Source of the DNA: Perognathus longimembris pacificus
Lineage: Eukaryota > Chordata > Mammalia > Rodentia > Heteromyidae
NCBI RefSeq assembly: GCF_023159225.1
Contig: NC_063170.1
Location: 26,872,301-26,936,300, forward strand
Direction: 5' to 3'
Length of the DNA: 64,000 nucleotides
This document shows, piece after piece, positions 9,288 to 21,540 of this stretch. The notes below the pieces were generated by a model. It searched no databases. It was not told the DNA's origin and saw only the letters and a program-made list of their open reading frames with translations. Numbering within the stretch: position 1 is the stretch's first letter; the number at the start of each line of letters is the position of its first letter. A program made the position numbers and the translations under genes.

Positions 9288-10394
9288 GCCCTCACCTCTT
9301 ACTGAATGCCTAATTCTGGGTATATTGTTTATAATATCTGTTCAGGGTTATCTTTTTCTATATGATAACCAGACTGGAGTTTCTTAAAATAAGAGTTGGG
9401 CTATGTTCTCCATTTCCTGAAGCCTTCTCCATCATCCTTCAACACTATCACCATCATCACTATCATGGAGGCCCTGAGGATAAAGGCCAGGCTTCCATCC
9501 AAGGCCCTTTGTGCCTGTCATTGGTTCATGTAGTTGGATCTCTGGCTATCCTGGACTATCCTCAAATGGAGACATACCTTGCCCCTTCTCTGCTACTATC
9601 CCTCCAGTCCCTGGTCACTTTCCACTGAAGTCTAGCATCACCATTCAGGGTCCAATCACACAACCTATTCTGGCTCTTAAATCATGAATGGCACTCTGGA
9701 GCCCCACTGGCTTGATGATCCACAGGCCTCTGTATTTGGCATCCCACTTCCGAGGCATCCTGGGCAAGCTCCCTTGCCTCATGCTGCCACTCTCACAGGA
9801 CCCAGCCTTGTTCTTAGTAAGTACCCAGTGGTAACGTGGTGAAGGGATTTACTTCACATCAGACTCATTTCTTGTTCCTCTTGCAGGGTGCAAGTTCTAA
9901 TTGAGTTTCCATACTTTGCCAGTGTTCTGGAAGAGCATTAATTCTCACCTAGTGCTTTAATTAGATCTGGTAGTCCTGTCCCCAGCCTGCCAACCACAGG
10001 AGTCTTCAGGTCTCTCGCTCATCTTAGCTCAAATGTAGCTGCTCATTTCCAGACTGGCTGCTCCCCAGGTCCCCACACTGTCGAAGTGTTTTCTGTCTTT
10101 CCTGATGAGTATGTTTATTAAAAGATATGTTTACAAAATTATTAGAATTGTTTATGAGAACTGAGCAGATTTGGTTGGAATTGATTGCTCAGAAACTATG
10201 GTGCATTACTTATGAAGGATTTCAGAGAAGAACTTGTGTGCTTGTTTTACATGTAGAAAGACACACACATCTAAGGACCTGCTGCCACAAATTTTTACAA
10301 AGTAAATGCAGTGGTCCATCAGCACCCAGGATGACTCTGAGAACATGACAGCACATTAGAGTCCTCCAGGGGCCCCTTCCGGCTACCAAGACCT
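9288..10394. other. Unique intergenic sequence
   Basis: No recognised repeat or gene. Open frames of 73-88 codons have no domain. Confidence 0.5.
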
Positions 10395-10688
10395 CCCTGA
10401 CAGTGACAACTATAGGGGCTTCTGAGATGGCACAGTTTTCTCTGGCTTTGCAATTTATATAAATGAAATATTGGAGTCTGTTTTATTTCTTTCATTCAGT
10501 GTTGTGTTTATAAGATCCACACATGTGTTTATGTGCATTAATAGATCATCTGTCTCATTGCTGCAAACGTGGAGTCCTTCTGTGACCCCACTACCATTTA
10601 TCTATCCACTGTACTGTTGCTAAATATTTGGGGTTCCCATCCTCTCAGATTTTGGCTGCTGGGAGCATTCTAGTTCCTGTCTTACAGT

Positions 10689-10744
<56 letters not shown>

Positions 10745-10860
10745 CTATGTGTCTCTTCTAGATTTAGTCCTAGGCCTGGAGTTACTGGGTCATGAATAGG
10801 GTGTATTAATCCTGGTAATAGACTGCCAGAAAGTTTGCCAAAGTGATGTTGCTCATTAAT
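10395..10860 (-). repeat. Ancient L1 ORF2 3'-end fragment, antisense
   Basis: The plus strand reads as the antisense of late ORF2: 'tatccactgtactgttgctaaat', then 'ggagttactgggtcatg', then 'gactgccagaaagtttgcc'. These are the usual order of an old mammalian L1. A CA microsatellite has expanded inside it. Confidence 0.65.
10690..10742. repeat. (CA)n microsatellite
   Basis: About 26 uninterrupted AC units inside the ancient L1 fragment. Confidence 0.97.
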
Positions 10861-10869
10861 TTTTAAGAT

Positions 10870-10970
10870 TTATTCCTTCTTTAATTAATTCATGCAATAA
10901 TGACTCAACACCTGCTTTGTGCAAGCCATTGTGCTAATTGCTGGAGAAAACATAAAGATGAATAAAAAAA
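10870..10970 (-). repeat. MIR/L2-like ancient repeat fragment
   Basis: 'attcatgcaataatgactcaacacctgctttgtgcaagccattgtgctaattgctgg' pattern is the familiar antisense end of an old mammalian repeat. Short and diverged. Confidence 0.45.
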
Positions 10971-11768
10971 CTAGTTACAGCATTCACTTATTTTAAATTT
11001 GTCAGTGGATAATCACTGATTGAAGAGTATAATCTAAGTGCCTTAGCTTGGCATAGAAGCCATTCACTAACCTAGGGGTCAAGTGTTTTCACCAGGCCAG
11101 AGGTCTGAGTTACAAATGACTTCCAAGGCTGGGCAGCGTCTGGGAATGAATGGAGACGGCTGGGAGATGGGGAGGTTGGGAGAAAGGGAACTCCTTCATC
11201 CCATCCACAATGTACAAGTACACTGGAGTTGAATTTCATTCGATGACTGACAGGAGGGCTTGTGGGCCCCATACCACCTGTAATATTTTGACAGAAGCAG
11301 CTATCTAAGTTCCATGTAAAAATATCCTCATTTATAAAGTTGAAAGTATTTTAACACAGTCCCAATGTCAGCAGGGCTCAGATCCACACTGCCATTTGCA
11401 AATTATGCACTGAACTTTTGGCCTTGAGTCTTCCCTCTGTCTCCTAGGTCCTTCCATTCATGCTCCTGCGCCCAGCACAGCCACACACCCTTCTTGCCTT
11501 TAAGAATCTTACTCTAATGAGGCCAAGCAGATCCAAAACAAACAACTAGACAAAACAATTGCCAGGTTGGAACAAGTGCTAACAGAGAAATAAACAAAGA
11601 ATCAGGGCAAGAGCTTATGTGTATGAAGAGCTCAGAAAGCTGTGGCATGTAAGCTAATATGTGACTAATGACAGAGGTCCAGGCTTGTGAGAGGCTGACA
11701 CCATGAGGCTCAGGCAAAGGAAACAGCATGTCCTAGGGACCTGGTGCAGGCACAAGCTTGGTGTGTTC
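10971..11768. other. Unique intergenic sequence
   Basis: No recognised gene or repeat. Confidence 0.5.
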
Positions 11769-11779
11769 AAAAGAGCAAA

Positions 11780-12013
11780 GGCCCCTGGAAGCTGGTGGCT
11801 CATACCTGTAATCCTAGCTACTCAGGAGGCTGAGATCTGAGGATCGTGGTTCAAAGCAGGAAAGTCAGTGAGACTCTTATCTTCAATAAACTCCTACTAA
11901 AGTGCTGGAAGTGATACTGTGATTAAAGTAGTAGAACACTAGCCTTGAGCACAGAAAAGCTCAGTGACAGCACCCAGGCCCTGTGTTAAAGCTTCATGAC
12001 TGGCAAAGAGTAA
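11780..12013 (+). repeat. B1-ID composite SINE with 11-bp target duplication
   Basis: Full B1-like and ID-like halves ('gctggtggctcatacctg', 'ctactcaggaggctgag', 'agaacactagccttgagc'). It is bounded by aaaagagcaaa at 11769-11779 and 12014-12024. Confidence 0.88.
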
Positions 12014-12024
12014 AAAAGAGCAAA

Positions 12025-12931
12025 TGACCATTGAGCCTCACCTGTGGTCAGTGAGGTATAGAATCATACAGGCCACATCTATAGTGTCTTATTGTCATCA
12101 ATCATCAATTATTTAGACTTTACACTGGGTTTTGATAAATGCCTTAAGTTGATTTGTGCTTTTAGATGCTAGCTGTTTGGGGGAGAATAGATAGTAAGGA
12201 CCAAAAGCAGGTGTCTGGGGATCAGGCAAGGAAGTATGGGATGAAAGATGGAGGTAATCTACAAGCAGCTGGACTGAAGACTAGAGAGAGATGCATATAT
12301 CTGGCATCTCTTTGGAAATGGGAATTGAGGAAGATTGCTGAGGGCAAGCTATCTCCCAATGTAGGTCCAGTCCAGTGGCTCCATTGATCAATAGTGGCTC
12401 CACTTATTGAGAAGGGAGAAGGCTGATATGAAGCTGGGACGAGAGTAATTAGCAGCTAAAAGATTTGGCATTGGCTTTGTTAAGCATAAAAGGCTAGGAC
12501 AAAGAAATGTGGAAATGCCTGCGCTTAGCAGGGAGGGTCAGAAGGAGGTTGGCTCCTGTTGGTGTGTACTTGGAAACATTTGGGCCAGAGCCTGAGATAA
12601 TTTTTATTATCCATGGCATTGGGCCATGTGAACTTTACTCAGACAAATGGGGCTTGATTTGTGAGGGGCAAACATATTTGGGGGATATTTGGTTGGTAAT
12701 TCTTTCCATGCAGTTAAACACAACAGCCTAAGAGTGATAGCAATGGCATAATTTAATAATGCACAACACACCACGGAGGAGCATCCTGGATAACAGGAGT
12801 GATTAATAGCCACATATGCAGCTGTGACTATTTGCAGGAATGGCACAGGGAAAGAGGAGGCAGATATTCCCATTATGTGACAACAAGACACAGACTTGAG
12901 TACTTGCTTGGTTGACACACAGATTCAAAGT
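12025..12931. other. Unique intergenic sequence
   Basis: No gene or repeat recognised. A 103-codon minus-strand open frame (12607-12918) has no domain I know and no supporting context. Confidence 0.5.
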
Positions 12932-12949
12932 TCTCTCTCTCTCTCTCTC

Positions 12950-13016
<67 letters not shown>
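12932..13016. repeat. Compound (CT)n(CA)n microsatellite
   Basis: About 22 bp of CT units followed by about 60 bp of CA units. This explains the cysteine/valine-rich open frame on the minus strand. Confidence 0.97.
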
Positions 13017-13017
<1 letters not shown>

Positions 13018-13084
13018 TGGAAGATAAGAAAAACTATGTCTGACAATGGTGCCAGCTCTTAGCTACCAAAGAAACACTGATGGA

Positions 13085-13170
13085 GTCCAAGTTTCCAAAT
13101 TCTTGTCCCGTGAGTTTGCTCCATGTGGCCCTGGACAAGTTAATGCTTCCTCTATGCCTCATTCATTCAT
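13085..13170 (+). repeat. MIR-like fragment
   Basis: 'gtgagtttgctccatgtggccctggacaagttaatgcttcctctatgcctc' follows the MIR core pattern (loss of 'tgacc', 'gggcaagtt', 'cctctctgagcctc'). Confidence 0.5.
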
Positions 13171-13761
13171 TGACTCCCAGAAAGTACTCACTGAGTTTCA
13201 ATCACTTATCATGGAATACCAAGCATATGTGACATGGCACTTGACCATTGCCTTGTGGCTCAGTGAACTCATAGGATGAGATGATCTTCCAAAGTCCCCT
13301 CATTTGTAAACTTTCTAATGTGAAAAGTATTCATTAACACTATGAATTATTCCTGAAGGCTTTTAACTTCCTTTCAAGTTTCTCTTAATTTTTAGTAACA
13401 TTTCCTCCTGCAAATTTGAAGCCTGAATAGAAATGTTTGTAACTGAAATTCCCATTGCAAATTCCTCTTGTAACACAGGGGAAAATAAAAGTTTTTGTTT
13501 TTTATTTAGTAAGATTATGACCTACTGTTCCATGTAATATTCCCCAAGTCAAAATGTATCTGATAACTGTTATTAGTAGACAAGCCATGTGACTATCAAT
13601 ATTTGTACATGGTACCAACGCTTATGCCCCGGAAGAACTTCCTGAAGATGAAAATGAAGAATCACTTCAGTAAATTCTGTATCATTGAATGTCAGGCAGC
13701 AAAGAATATTACACTAGTAGAAAAAAAAAAAACAAGCAGAGGTAAGAAAAACTTCAACTTA
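13171..13761. other. Unique intergenic sequence
   Basis: AT-rich, without a recognised gene or repeat. Confidence 0.45.
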
Positions 13762-13866
13762 GACATGGTGGTTCATGCCTGTAATCCTAACACTGTACTA
13801 CAGAGTGAGTTCAAAACCAGCTGGGGTTATATGGTGAGACCTTGCTCCAAAATAAACAAAAATAAT
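13762..13866 (+). repeat. Monomeric B1-like (7SL-derived) SINE
   Basis: 'acatggtggttcatgcctgtaatcctaacactgt...gagtgagttcaaaaccagc...ggtgagacc' is the B1 order, here without an ID-like second half, ending in an A-rich tail. Confidence 0.75.
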
Positions 13867-14034
13867 TTAAAGATATTTGGACCCTACAGGAGTTTTATGA
13901 ACACCTTAGCATATTCATGTTGTTTATATCTCCATCTTATATATATATTTCATAGTGACACTTTGTTTCCAAATCTAAATATTCATAAATAGCACTTCCA
14001 ATAATTATAAAATAAAAATAATAGGTGATAAACA

Positions 14035-14475
14035 AAGCATAGTTCATCCCAGGAATGCAAGATTGGTTTAACTGAATGGAAGAGAAAGGAAACAAATAAT
14101 CAGTGCAGAATGCCAGATTATCACTTTAGATTTCTAAGTCAATTTTTGATAAAAAAAAATTCTCAGATGATGACAAGAAAAGAAGTTTCTTAATCACATG
14201 AACAATACATGATCACAATCACATGAACAATGGCCTTACAACTGAACTTCCACATTTTTTAAGATTATCCACGAATCAGTGAGATTCTGCATTTGCCTTG
14301 CAAATAGAATGGGTGTTACCAGTGACGGGTGGCCAGGGCACGGCTTTGGAAGAGTGCCAACCTTCATTTATAAGATAGAAAAACACTGAAGACCTAATAC
14401 ACTATAATTGATCACAGGTAACTATAATGAACAACAGTGCATTGCGTACTTGAAATTCTCTGAGAGAGGTATGTC
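14035..14475 (+). repeat. Ancient L1 fragment: ORF2 piece joined to 3' UTR
   Basis: 'gttcatcccaggaatgcaagattggttt' is the RT-domain signature of old L1s. A deletion then leads to the 3' UTR pattern 'gacgggtggccagggcacgg...gtaactataatgaacaacagtgcattgcgtacttgaaattctctgagag'. Strongly decayed. Confidence 0.7.
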
Positions 14476-14811
14476 AGCTAGCTTGGTTCTGGCAGTTCTT
14501 TTTTATTTGTCAATTATACCTAATAAATGTAGGAATATAAGGGCCAATTTCATAGATGAATTCAAATGTGGCATTAGACAATAATAAATGTCTACATATA
14601 TATTATTTCAAAGTTCTGTCTTCTTGACTGTTTTTCACAGGCTCATTTTTTTTCTCTACAATCTCAATATGGTTATATTTCCAGTTTGTATCTATTTGTA
14701 ACAAAAGATGTTCTGATTATAAAATGGCTTTACATATAAAATTTTTTGTTCAGGGAAGATCACAGGAAATGACTATTTAGTCTTTCTATATTATTATTAA
14801 TTTTTAAATTT
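14476..14811. other. AT-rich unique sequence
   Basis: Nothing recognised; possibly further L1-derived tail sequence. Confidence 0.4.
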
Positions 14812-15033
14812 GTGCCAGTCCTGGGGCTTGAACTTAGGGCGTAGGCACTGTCTCTGATGTTCGTTGTTGTTATTCAAGAGTAGCACTCTAACACTTGAGC
14901 GACTGCTCCACTTCTGGCTCAGTAGTTAACTGGAGATGATGGTCTTATGGACTTTCCTGTCTTGAAACCCTGATCCTCAGATCACCGCTTCTTAAGTAGT
15001 TAGTATCAAAGCCGTGAGCCACCAGTGCCTGTC
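14812..15033 (-). repeat. B1-ID composite SINE, antisense
   Basis: Begins gtgccagtcctggggcttga, then 'agcactctaacacttgagc', then 'gtagttaactggag', ending with 'gccgtgagccaccagtgcctg'. Confidence 0.88.
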
Positions 15034-15039
15034 TGTACT

Positions 15040-15838
15040 TTAAAAAATAATAATAATTACTTGTTTATTGTCAAGGTGATTTACAGAGGGGTTACAGTTT
15101 CATACGTTAGGCCATGGGTACATTTCTTGTACTATTTGTTACCTCCTTCCTCACTCCCTCCTCCCCCCTCCCCTTTTCCTTCTCCCTCCCATGAGTTGTT
15201 CAATTGGTTTACACCAAATAGTCTTCCAAGTATTGTTTTTTGAGTCCTTTGTCCTTTTATCCTTTGTCTCTCTATTTTGATATTCCCTTTCACTTCCCTA
15301 GTTCTAATACCATGATATACCATATCCAGGGTACTCAGATAAGATACAGTGATAGCGCTGGGACAACCACAGGAAGGGGATACAAGAGGATCATGAAGAA
15401 AAGAAGCTACAGTTTCACATGGCATGTTGAAAATAATTACAACAGTGATATATCACTTGTTTCCATAACATGGAGTTCATTTCACTTAGCATCATGTTAT
15501 GTGTTCATAAGGGCATAGCTATTAGGCTCTTGTGATCCTCTGCTGTGACTAGCCTAAGCCCGTGCTAATTATTCCCTATTAGGGAAACCTTAGAGTCCAT
15601 GTTTCTTTGGGTCTGGCTCACTTCACTTAGTATAATTTTTTCCAAGTTCTTCCATTTCCTCATGAATGTGGCAATGTCATTCTTTCTGATAGAGGCAAAA
15701 AATTCCATTGTGTACATGTACCACATTTTCCTGATCCATTCCTCTACTGAGGGGCATCTGGGTTGGTTCTATATTTTAGCTATGACAATCTGTGCTGTGA
15801 TGAACATTGTTGTGCTGGTGGCTTTAGTGTTGCCTGTC
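15040..15838 (-). repeat. 5'-truncated L1, antisense, polypurine-3'-UTR lineage
   Basis: The plus strand begins with the antisense 3' UTR (ttattgtcaaggtgatttacag), then a pyrimidine-rich tract at 15140-15192, then the end of ORF2 (gggcatctgggttggttcta). It stops near 15838. It is the same lineage as the copies at 16.3-18.1 and 41.6-43.9 kb, but more diverged. Confidence 0.88.
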
Positions 15839-15855
15839 TGTGTTTTAACTTTTAT

Positions 15856-16086
15856 TTTTAGTCAGTCGTGGAGCTTGAACTTAGGACCTGGACACTGTCC
15901 CTGAGCTTTTGCTCTTAAGACTAGTGCTCTACCACTTCAAGCCACAGTGCCACTTTTTTTCTGGTAGTTAATTGGAGATAAGAGTCTCATGGATTCTATT
16001 GCTAGGGCTGGCTTTGAACTGCAATCCTCAGATCTCAGCCTCCTGAGTAGCTAGGATTAGAGGCATGAGCCACCAGCACCTGGCTA
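15856..16086 (-). repeat. B1-ID composite SINE, antisense
   Basis: Complete antisense copy from gtcagtcgtggagcttgaac to gagccaccagcacctggct. Confidence 0.9.
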
Positions 16087-16194
16087 TATTTAAATTTTTT
16101 ATCATAAGCAAAGTACTGTTCTGGCTTAAATTTTATAAGCCTGCATACATAAACCTCCTATAACTAACATGCCTAATGGTTCAAGATTGAATAA

Positions 16195-16305
16195 ATTTTT
16201 CTTGAGCCTGGCAACAAGGAAAGTTTTGTGTAGCCACTTGAACTCTCATGTATTGTTGATGGGGAATGTAAAATAGCCACTATTTATTAGATACTAGAAA
16301 GACCT
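16195..16305 (+). repeat. Ancient L1, left part, split by a younger L1
   Basis: 'gaactctcatgtattgttgatggggaatgtaaaatagcc' is the late ORF2 signature of old L1s in plus orientation. It continues at about 18120 beyond the younger antisense insertion. Confidence 0.6.
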
Positions 16306-18115
16306 TGTCATTTCTTTTATTTATTTATTTATTTATTTATTGTCAAAGTGGTGTGCAGAGGGGTTATAGTTTCGTACATGAGACAGTGAGTACATTTCTT
16401 ATCAAACTTGATACCTCCCTCATTTTTCTCCCACCTTCCCCACTCCCCAATTCCCTCCCCACCTCCAAGTTGTACAGTTGGTTTGCAGCATATTGTCTTG
16501 TAAGTATTGCTGTTGCATTGGTTTGCCTTTTACCCTTTGTCTCTCCATTCTGATGTTCCCCTTCCTTTTCCCATGTCTGATAAACGTATATACAATACCC
16601 AGGGCACCAAAATAAGTTACAGCGACATCAGGGGTAAAACCATGGGTAAGAAAGACAAAAGAAAAAGGCAGAATTTCACATGGTATGTTGAAAATAACAA
16701 CAGCAATGCTAACCCACTTATCTCTCTAACTTAAAGCTCATTTCACTTAGCATCATTTTATGTGTTCATACGGACTAGCTATTGAGCTATTGTGATCTTC
16801 TGCTAGGACTATCCTAGACATATACTAATTATTACCAATGAGGGAAACCATAGAGTCTGTGTTTCTTTGGATCTGGCTCACTTCACTTAGTATGATTTTT
16901 TCCAAGTCTTTCCATTTCCTTACACATGGGGCAACATCATTCTTTCTGATAGAAGCATAGGATTCCATTGTGTACATGTACTACATTTTCTTGATCCATT
17001 CATCTACCAAGAGACATCTGGGTTGGTTCTGTATTTTAGCAATGGTAAATCGTGCTGTGATGAACATAGTTGTGCTGGTGGCTTTAGTGTGGTATTGCTT
17101 GTGATCCTTTGGGTAAATGCCCAAAAGCGGGATTGCTGGGTCATAGGGGAGCTCTATGTTTAGCATTTGTAGGAACCTGCACACTTCTTTTCAGAGTGGT
17201 TGAACAAGTTTACAGTCCCACCAAGAGTGTAATAGGGTTCCCTTTTGGCCACATCCCCACCAGCATCTTTTGTTATTAGTTTTCTTGATAATGGCCATTC
17301 TTACTGGGGTGAGATGGAATCTCAATGTTGTTCTGATTTGCATTTCTTTTATGGCCAGTGATGTTGAGCACTTCTTCATGTATCTCTTGGTCATTCTCAT
17401 TTCCTCTTCAGAGAAGTCTCTCTTTAGGTCTTTAACCCATTTATTAATGGGATAGTTGTTTCATCCTGTGCCAAGGAGCCCAAGTATTTCTCCTATTCCT
17501 TCCTGCAATGTTTTCAAGGTATCTGATTTTACCTTGAGGTCTTTGATCCATTTGGAATTGATTCTGGTGCAGGGTGATATATATAAGGAACCAGCTTCAG
17601 TTTGTTACAGCTGTTGAACCAATTTTGCCAGCACTATTTGTTGAAGAGACTATCATTCTTCCATCCTATTTTATTTTTTGGCTCCCATATCAAGGATTAG
17701 GTGGCCATAGGTCTGTTTTCTGGATCTTCAGTTCTATTCCACTGGTCCTCAGGCCTGTTCTTGTGCCAATACCAAGCTGTTTTTATTACTATAGCTTTGT
17801 AGTAGAGTTTGAAGTTTGTTATTGAAATTCCTCCAGCACTCTTCTTCCTCCTAAGGATTGTCTTTGCTATTCATGGTCTTTTATTGCTCCATGTGAATTT
17901 TTGGATTGCTTCCTCTATTTCATTAAAGAATGATATTGGGATATTGGTGGGTATTGCCTTGAATTTGTAGATAGCCTTGGCAATATTGCCATCTTCACGA
18001 TGCTAATCCTCCCAATCCAGGAGCATGGGAGGCTTTTCCATTTCCTTAGTTCTGCTTTAATTTCCTTTTTCAAGTTTTTAAAGTTTTCATTGTAGAAGAC
18101 TTTGTAATTTCTGAA
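16306..18115 (-). repeat. 5'-truncated young L1, antisense (ORF2 C-terminus and 3' UTR)
   Basis: The plus strand begins with (TTTA)n, the antisense tail. The 3' UTR follows with a pyrimidine tract at 16425-16470, then the ORF2 C-terminal region to about 18115. The minus-strand pieces 17184-16981 and 17400-17191 translate the ORF2 C-terminus, including the Cys-rich segment (CWWGCGQKG...H...WWDC) and a typical [14 protein letters not shown]. Frames are broken at several points. Compared with the copy at 41.65-43.89 kb, I counted about six differences in about 430 bases of the 3' part. Confidence 0.9.
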
Positions 18116-18119
18116 ACTA

Positions 18120-18592
18120 CTAAACCTTTGATTCAGTGACTTCACTGCTAAGCTAGAAATAAAAATAAGTGTCTGTAGGAAGGTTCATCGAAGAACCTTT
18201 CTCTGTAATAGTTCTAACTTGTTCATTACTGGGAGCATGAATGCACAACCTCCTATATCCATTCAAAGCTCTTTTACTCAGAAATAAAAACAAGCTGCCA
18301 ACACATGCAATAACATGTATGAGCAGCAAAATCATAAACCTTACACAGTAGATAAATGACAGAGTTGTTTGTTCATAGAGGTTCCAGAGGACAAAATTCA
18401 GGAACAGTGGGGAAAATAAAAAAGCAATTGTCTCTGGGGAGTAGGGTCAGGGTTGACAGATAGAAGCAAGAGGTGATGGTGAGGGTTGGGTTAGACAGTT
18501 ACACATTGTAGAATGCACTTACAATTTGTACATTTCAGTATGTTTTACTTTTGGTCAATATATTCAGTGTAGGTACTAAAATTTAGTGTGGC
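18120..18592 (+). repeat. Ancient L1, right part (ORF2 end and 3' UTR)
   Basis: 'gattcagtgacttcactgctaagc' parallels the old L1 'ccagcaattccacttct' segment. Further on, 'ctctggggagtagggtcagggttgac' and 'gtacatttcagtatgttttactt' match an old L1 3' UTR layout. Together with 16195-16305 it forms one old element interrupted by the younger L1. Confidence 0.6.
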
Positions 18593-18594
18593 AT

Positions 18595-19175
18595 CTCAAT
18601 GCGTAGTCCAGCATGCACCCATCAAACCCAGCTCCTTTCCATACCAATCACCAGGTTTCACTACTGTACTCTCAGGATGACTATTTTTTTTTGCATCCAC
18701 ATATAAGAACATGCAGCATTTGTCTGTGTATGGCTTATTCTACACAGACTATCTTCCAGTTCCACTGGTAATTGCTTTAAAATGTCAAGTTTTTTTTTTC
18801 CTTTTTCTTTGTTTTAGCTTGTCCTGTGGTTTGAGCTCTGGGTCTGGGCTCTGTCCCTGAGCTCATTTTGAACAAGGCTAACTCTCTACCACTTGAGCTA
18901 CAGTGCCATTTACAGCTTTTTCTGTGATTAATTGGAGATAAGACTCTCAGGGACTTTCCTACCCTGGCTGGCTTTGAACTGTGATTCTCAGATCTCAACT
19001 CCTGAATAGCTAGGATTATGGGGATGAGCCACTGATGTCTGGCAAGGTTTTGTTTTTCTTTTTATACATGAATAATACTCCGTTGTGTATATATGCTGCT
19101 TTTTCTTTTATCTATTCTCCCATCTGTTAGCCATCTAGGTTGATTCTAAATCTTACCTATTGTGAGGAATGTACA
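18595..19175 (-). repeat. Ancient L1 3' end, antisense, interrupted by a SINE
   Basis: 'catataagaacatgcagcatttgtctgtgtatggcttattctac' before the SINE and 'acatgaataatactccgttgtgtatatatgctgc...ctgttagccatctaggttgattc' after it are consecutive antisense parts of an old L1 3' end. Confidence 0.75.
18787..19044 (-). repeat. B1-ID composite SINE inside the ancient L1, antisense
   Basis: Poly-T, then gtcctgtggtttgagctctg, 'ctctaccacttgagctac', 'gattaattggagataag', and ending 'gggatgagccactgatgtctggc'. Confidence 0.88.
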
Positions 19176-20687
19176 TTTTATTAAATGTTAATTTTATGTC
19201 CTCAGAAAGAAGTTGCAAACAAATGAACTCTATTAATGAAATCCATACAATAACACTTAGGGGTGAATATATAAAATCTTTATTTTATTTTGACATATCC
19301 TCCAAATATGACAGTTTAATGAGTGGATAAAACCATGGGTATATGGGTAGACATGTAATTAAAGCACACAGAGTAAAATGCTCAGAATTGAATCTCAGAC
19401 ACTTGGATCCTTGGGCTCACTGTAAAATTTCTTTAACTTCACAATATGCTTGAATGTTTTTGCAATAAAATCTTGGTAATAATAAGATATTAAAATAGTT
19501 ATTTAGGCAAAAAAGCTATTATTCACATCCAAGTGTCTTTTTCAAGGACACTACATTTCCCAGAGTGTTGTGGAATCTTCCTTATGTGACTGAGCACTTT
19601 GCAAGGTCCTCCTGTTCTACCATGGCTGGTCATCGAACTCTGCAGCATGGGCAGTAATGAGCCTGTACCACTGACTCCTCCTCCTCCCACCCTTCCTGCC
19701 TCTCCAGAGCTCCTAGAACAGCTTTGATGACCACATAAAAGAACCAAACAGCAAATTCAGACAGCACTTTACAGAACACAGCTTAAAAACTCCCCAATTA
19801 CATATTTACTCTGAACCTGTCAGAATGGAGATGGCTGCGGGTCTATAATGAGAGCTGTTTGAAAGTCAAGTGTTCAGCAAATTTGGCCAGTGGGCGCTTA
19901 GGGAACTCCATACTTAGAGTCTCCAAGTACAGTGAGCAGCTTTGGCAACAGCCCCCAGGAGGAAGCAGAGATGGTCTACTGCAGACCTTGTAGCCCACCT
20001 GTCTCCTTTTTCAAAGCCCATGGATCCCAGGGATTGTATCTGGAAGGCAAGGTCTCTCTAACTCAGCCCACACTAATTGAATGTGTGGCACAGGGATGAG
20101 CAGATGTAAAGATGTCATTCTGGGAGGGTGATCCAGTGTCTTTTTAGACATGGGCCCTCTGATCCCAACAGAATCAATAGTCTTGGGGCAGCTCTGAGAG
20201 GGAGGTGGGAGCCAGAGATCTTGTCTTTCTTCCTCTGGACCAAGGTCACTTCTTTCTGAACTTTCTTTTTGGACTCCTCTTCTGCAGAACTAGAGTGTTT
20301 GGAATCCTTCAGTTTTCCCCACCAGAAGTTCCAACGCAGCCTTCCCTCCAACCTGGGACTCGATGTACACTCAGACCTCATACACAGTGTCTGTTGGCAA
20401 TGTGGTGATATTCACGGCTTATACCCGGAGTCCTGTTTCCTCTGTGTGTGAGCACTGAGATCACCACACAGGCAAAGTGCTGCTGGCTGGCTACAGATGC
20501 CTTCTTTACAGGGATTTTCCAATGTATTTCTTCACTGAAATGTACTATCACCACCTTACAAAAAGTGAAACACACCGTCAGATGCCTGCAACACGTCACA
20601 GTTCTCTCAGCACTTTGAACACACAGCTTCATTTCAGTGAACAATCTTGCCGGTGGGCCAGTGTGTGGGTTCCTTGTGCTGGTAAAC
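19176..20687. other. Mostly unique intergenic sequence
   Basis: 19.2-19.5 kb is AT-rich and may be decayed repeat. The rest shows no family I know. Several 60-89 codon open frames on both strands overlap each other and lack domains. Confidence 0.45.
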
Positions 20688-20785
20688 TAACAGTCTCCAA
20701 GAGGCTGAGATTTTGTCCAAGGCCACAGAGCTAGTAAGGAGCAGAGCCCCAGTCTGTGTTCCTCCTTTGCTAGGTGACATCCAAC
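20688..20785 (-). repeat. MIR fragment, antisense
   Basis: 'ccaaggccacagagctagtaaggagcagagccccagtctgtg' is the clear antisense MIR core. Confidence 0.75.
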
Positions 20786-21540
20786 TACACAAAAAAAGCA
20801 TACATACACAAACACAGTAACTAAAAGATAGTATATGCAGGGGAGAATTCTAATGGTGTAACTCCTTTGAATAACTAACAGTTTAGCAAAATGAATACCA
20901 GGAAGCTGGAACTTGTATTGTGAGGAAGAGGGGTGGAGGGAGACAGGGACAGATGTGAAAATGGAATCAGGTAACTTGAGAGGTGGGATGGGTTTAGGAA
21001 AGATAGGAGAGAATGATCGAAGAGTTCTATAATTATTTAAAGACAAAAAATAAACGATAGCACAACCATCCTGATAAATGAGTCATATCTTTATGGTTAA
21101 AGATAAATTGTGTAGTATATTCTTTATAAATAAAGTGCGAAAATGAATTGTTAGGACATGCTGTTTGGTAAAGATGTCAAATTAAGGGAAGGAAATTAAT
21201 AAAAGGTACATGTCAAAAACTGTATCACCTAGTCAGAGAAACCACTGGATAAATGAACCCAACCCCAAAGGCTTTGTTGGCTCAGAGTGACAACTGCTCA
21301 AATCCATCAGCATGAGCTGTGAGGTCTGTTTTCAAACAATAGTTGACCTTAATTCTTCTCCAAGGACTGCTGTTTTATTTCTAGATTATGTTCAGTGGCT
21401 CTTTAAATTGCCAGACTGCTTTTCTCTACATTGTACCAAGTCAAGTAAAAGAAAAAGAAAACCCCAACCCTCTCTCTGTGTGTCCTTAAATGCCAAGTTT
21501 AGCTGTGTGCAGGATTTTATAGCTGTTATAAACCCTCCAC
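20786..21540. other. Unique intergenic sequence
   Basis: No repeat or coding region recognised. Confidence 0.45.
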
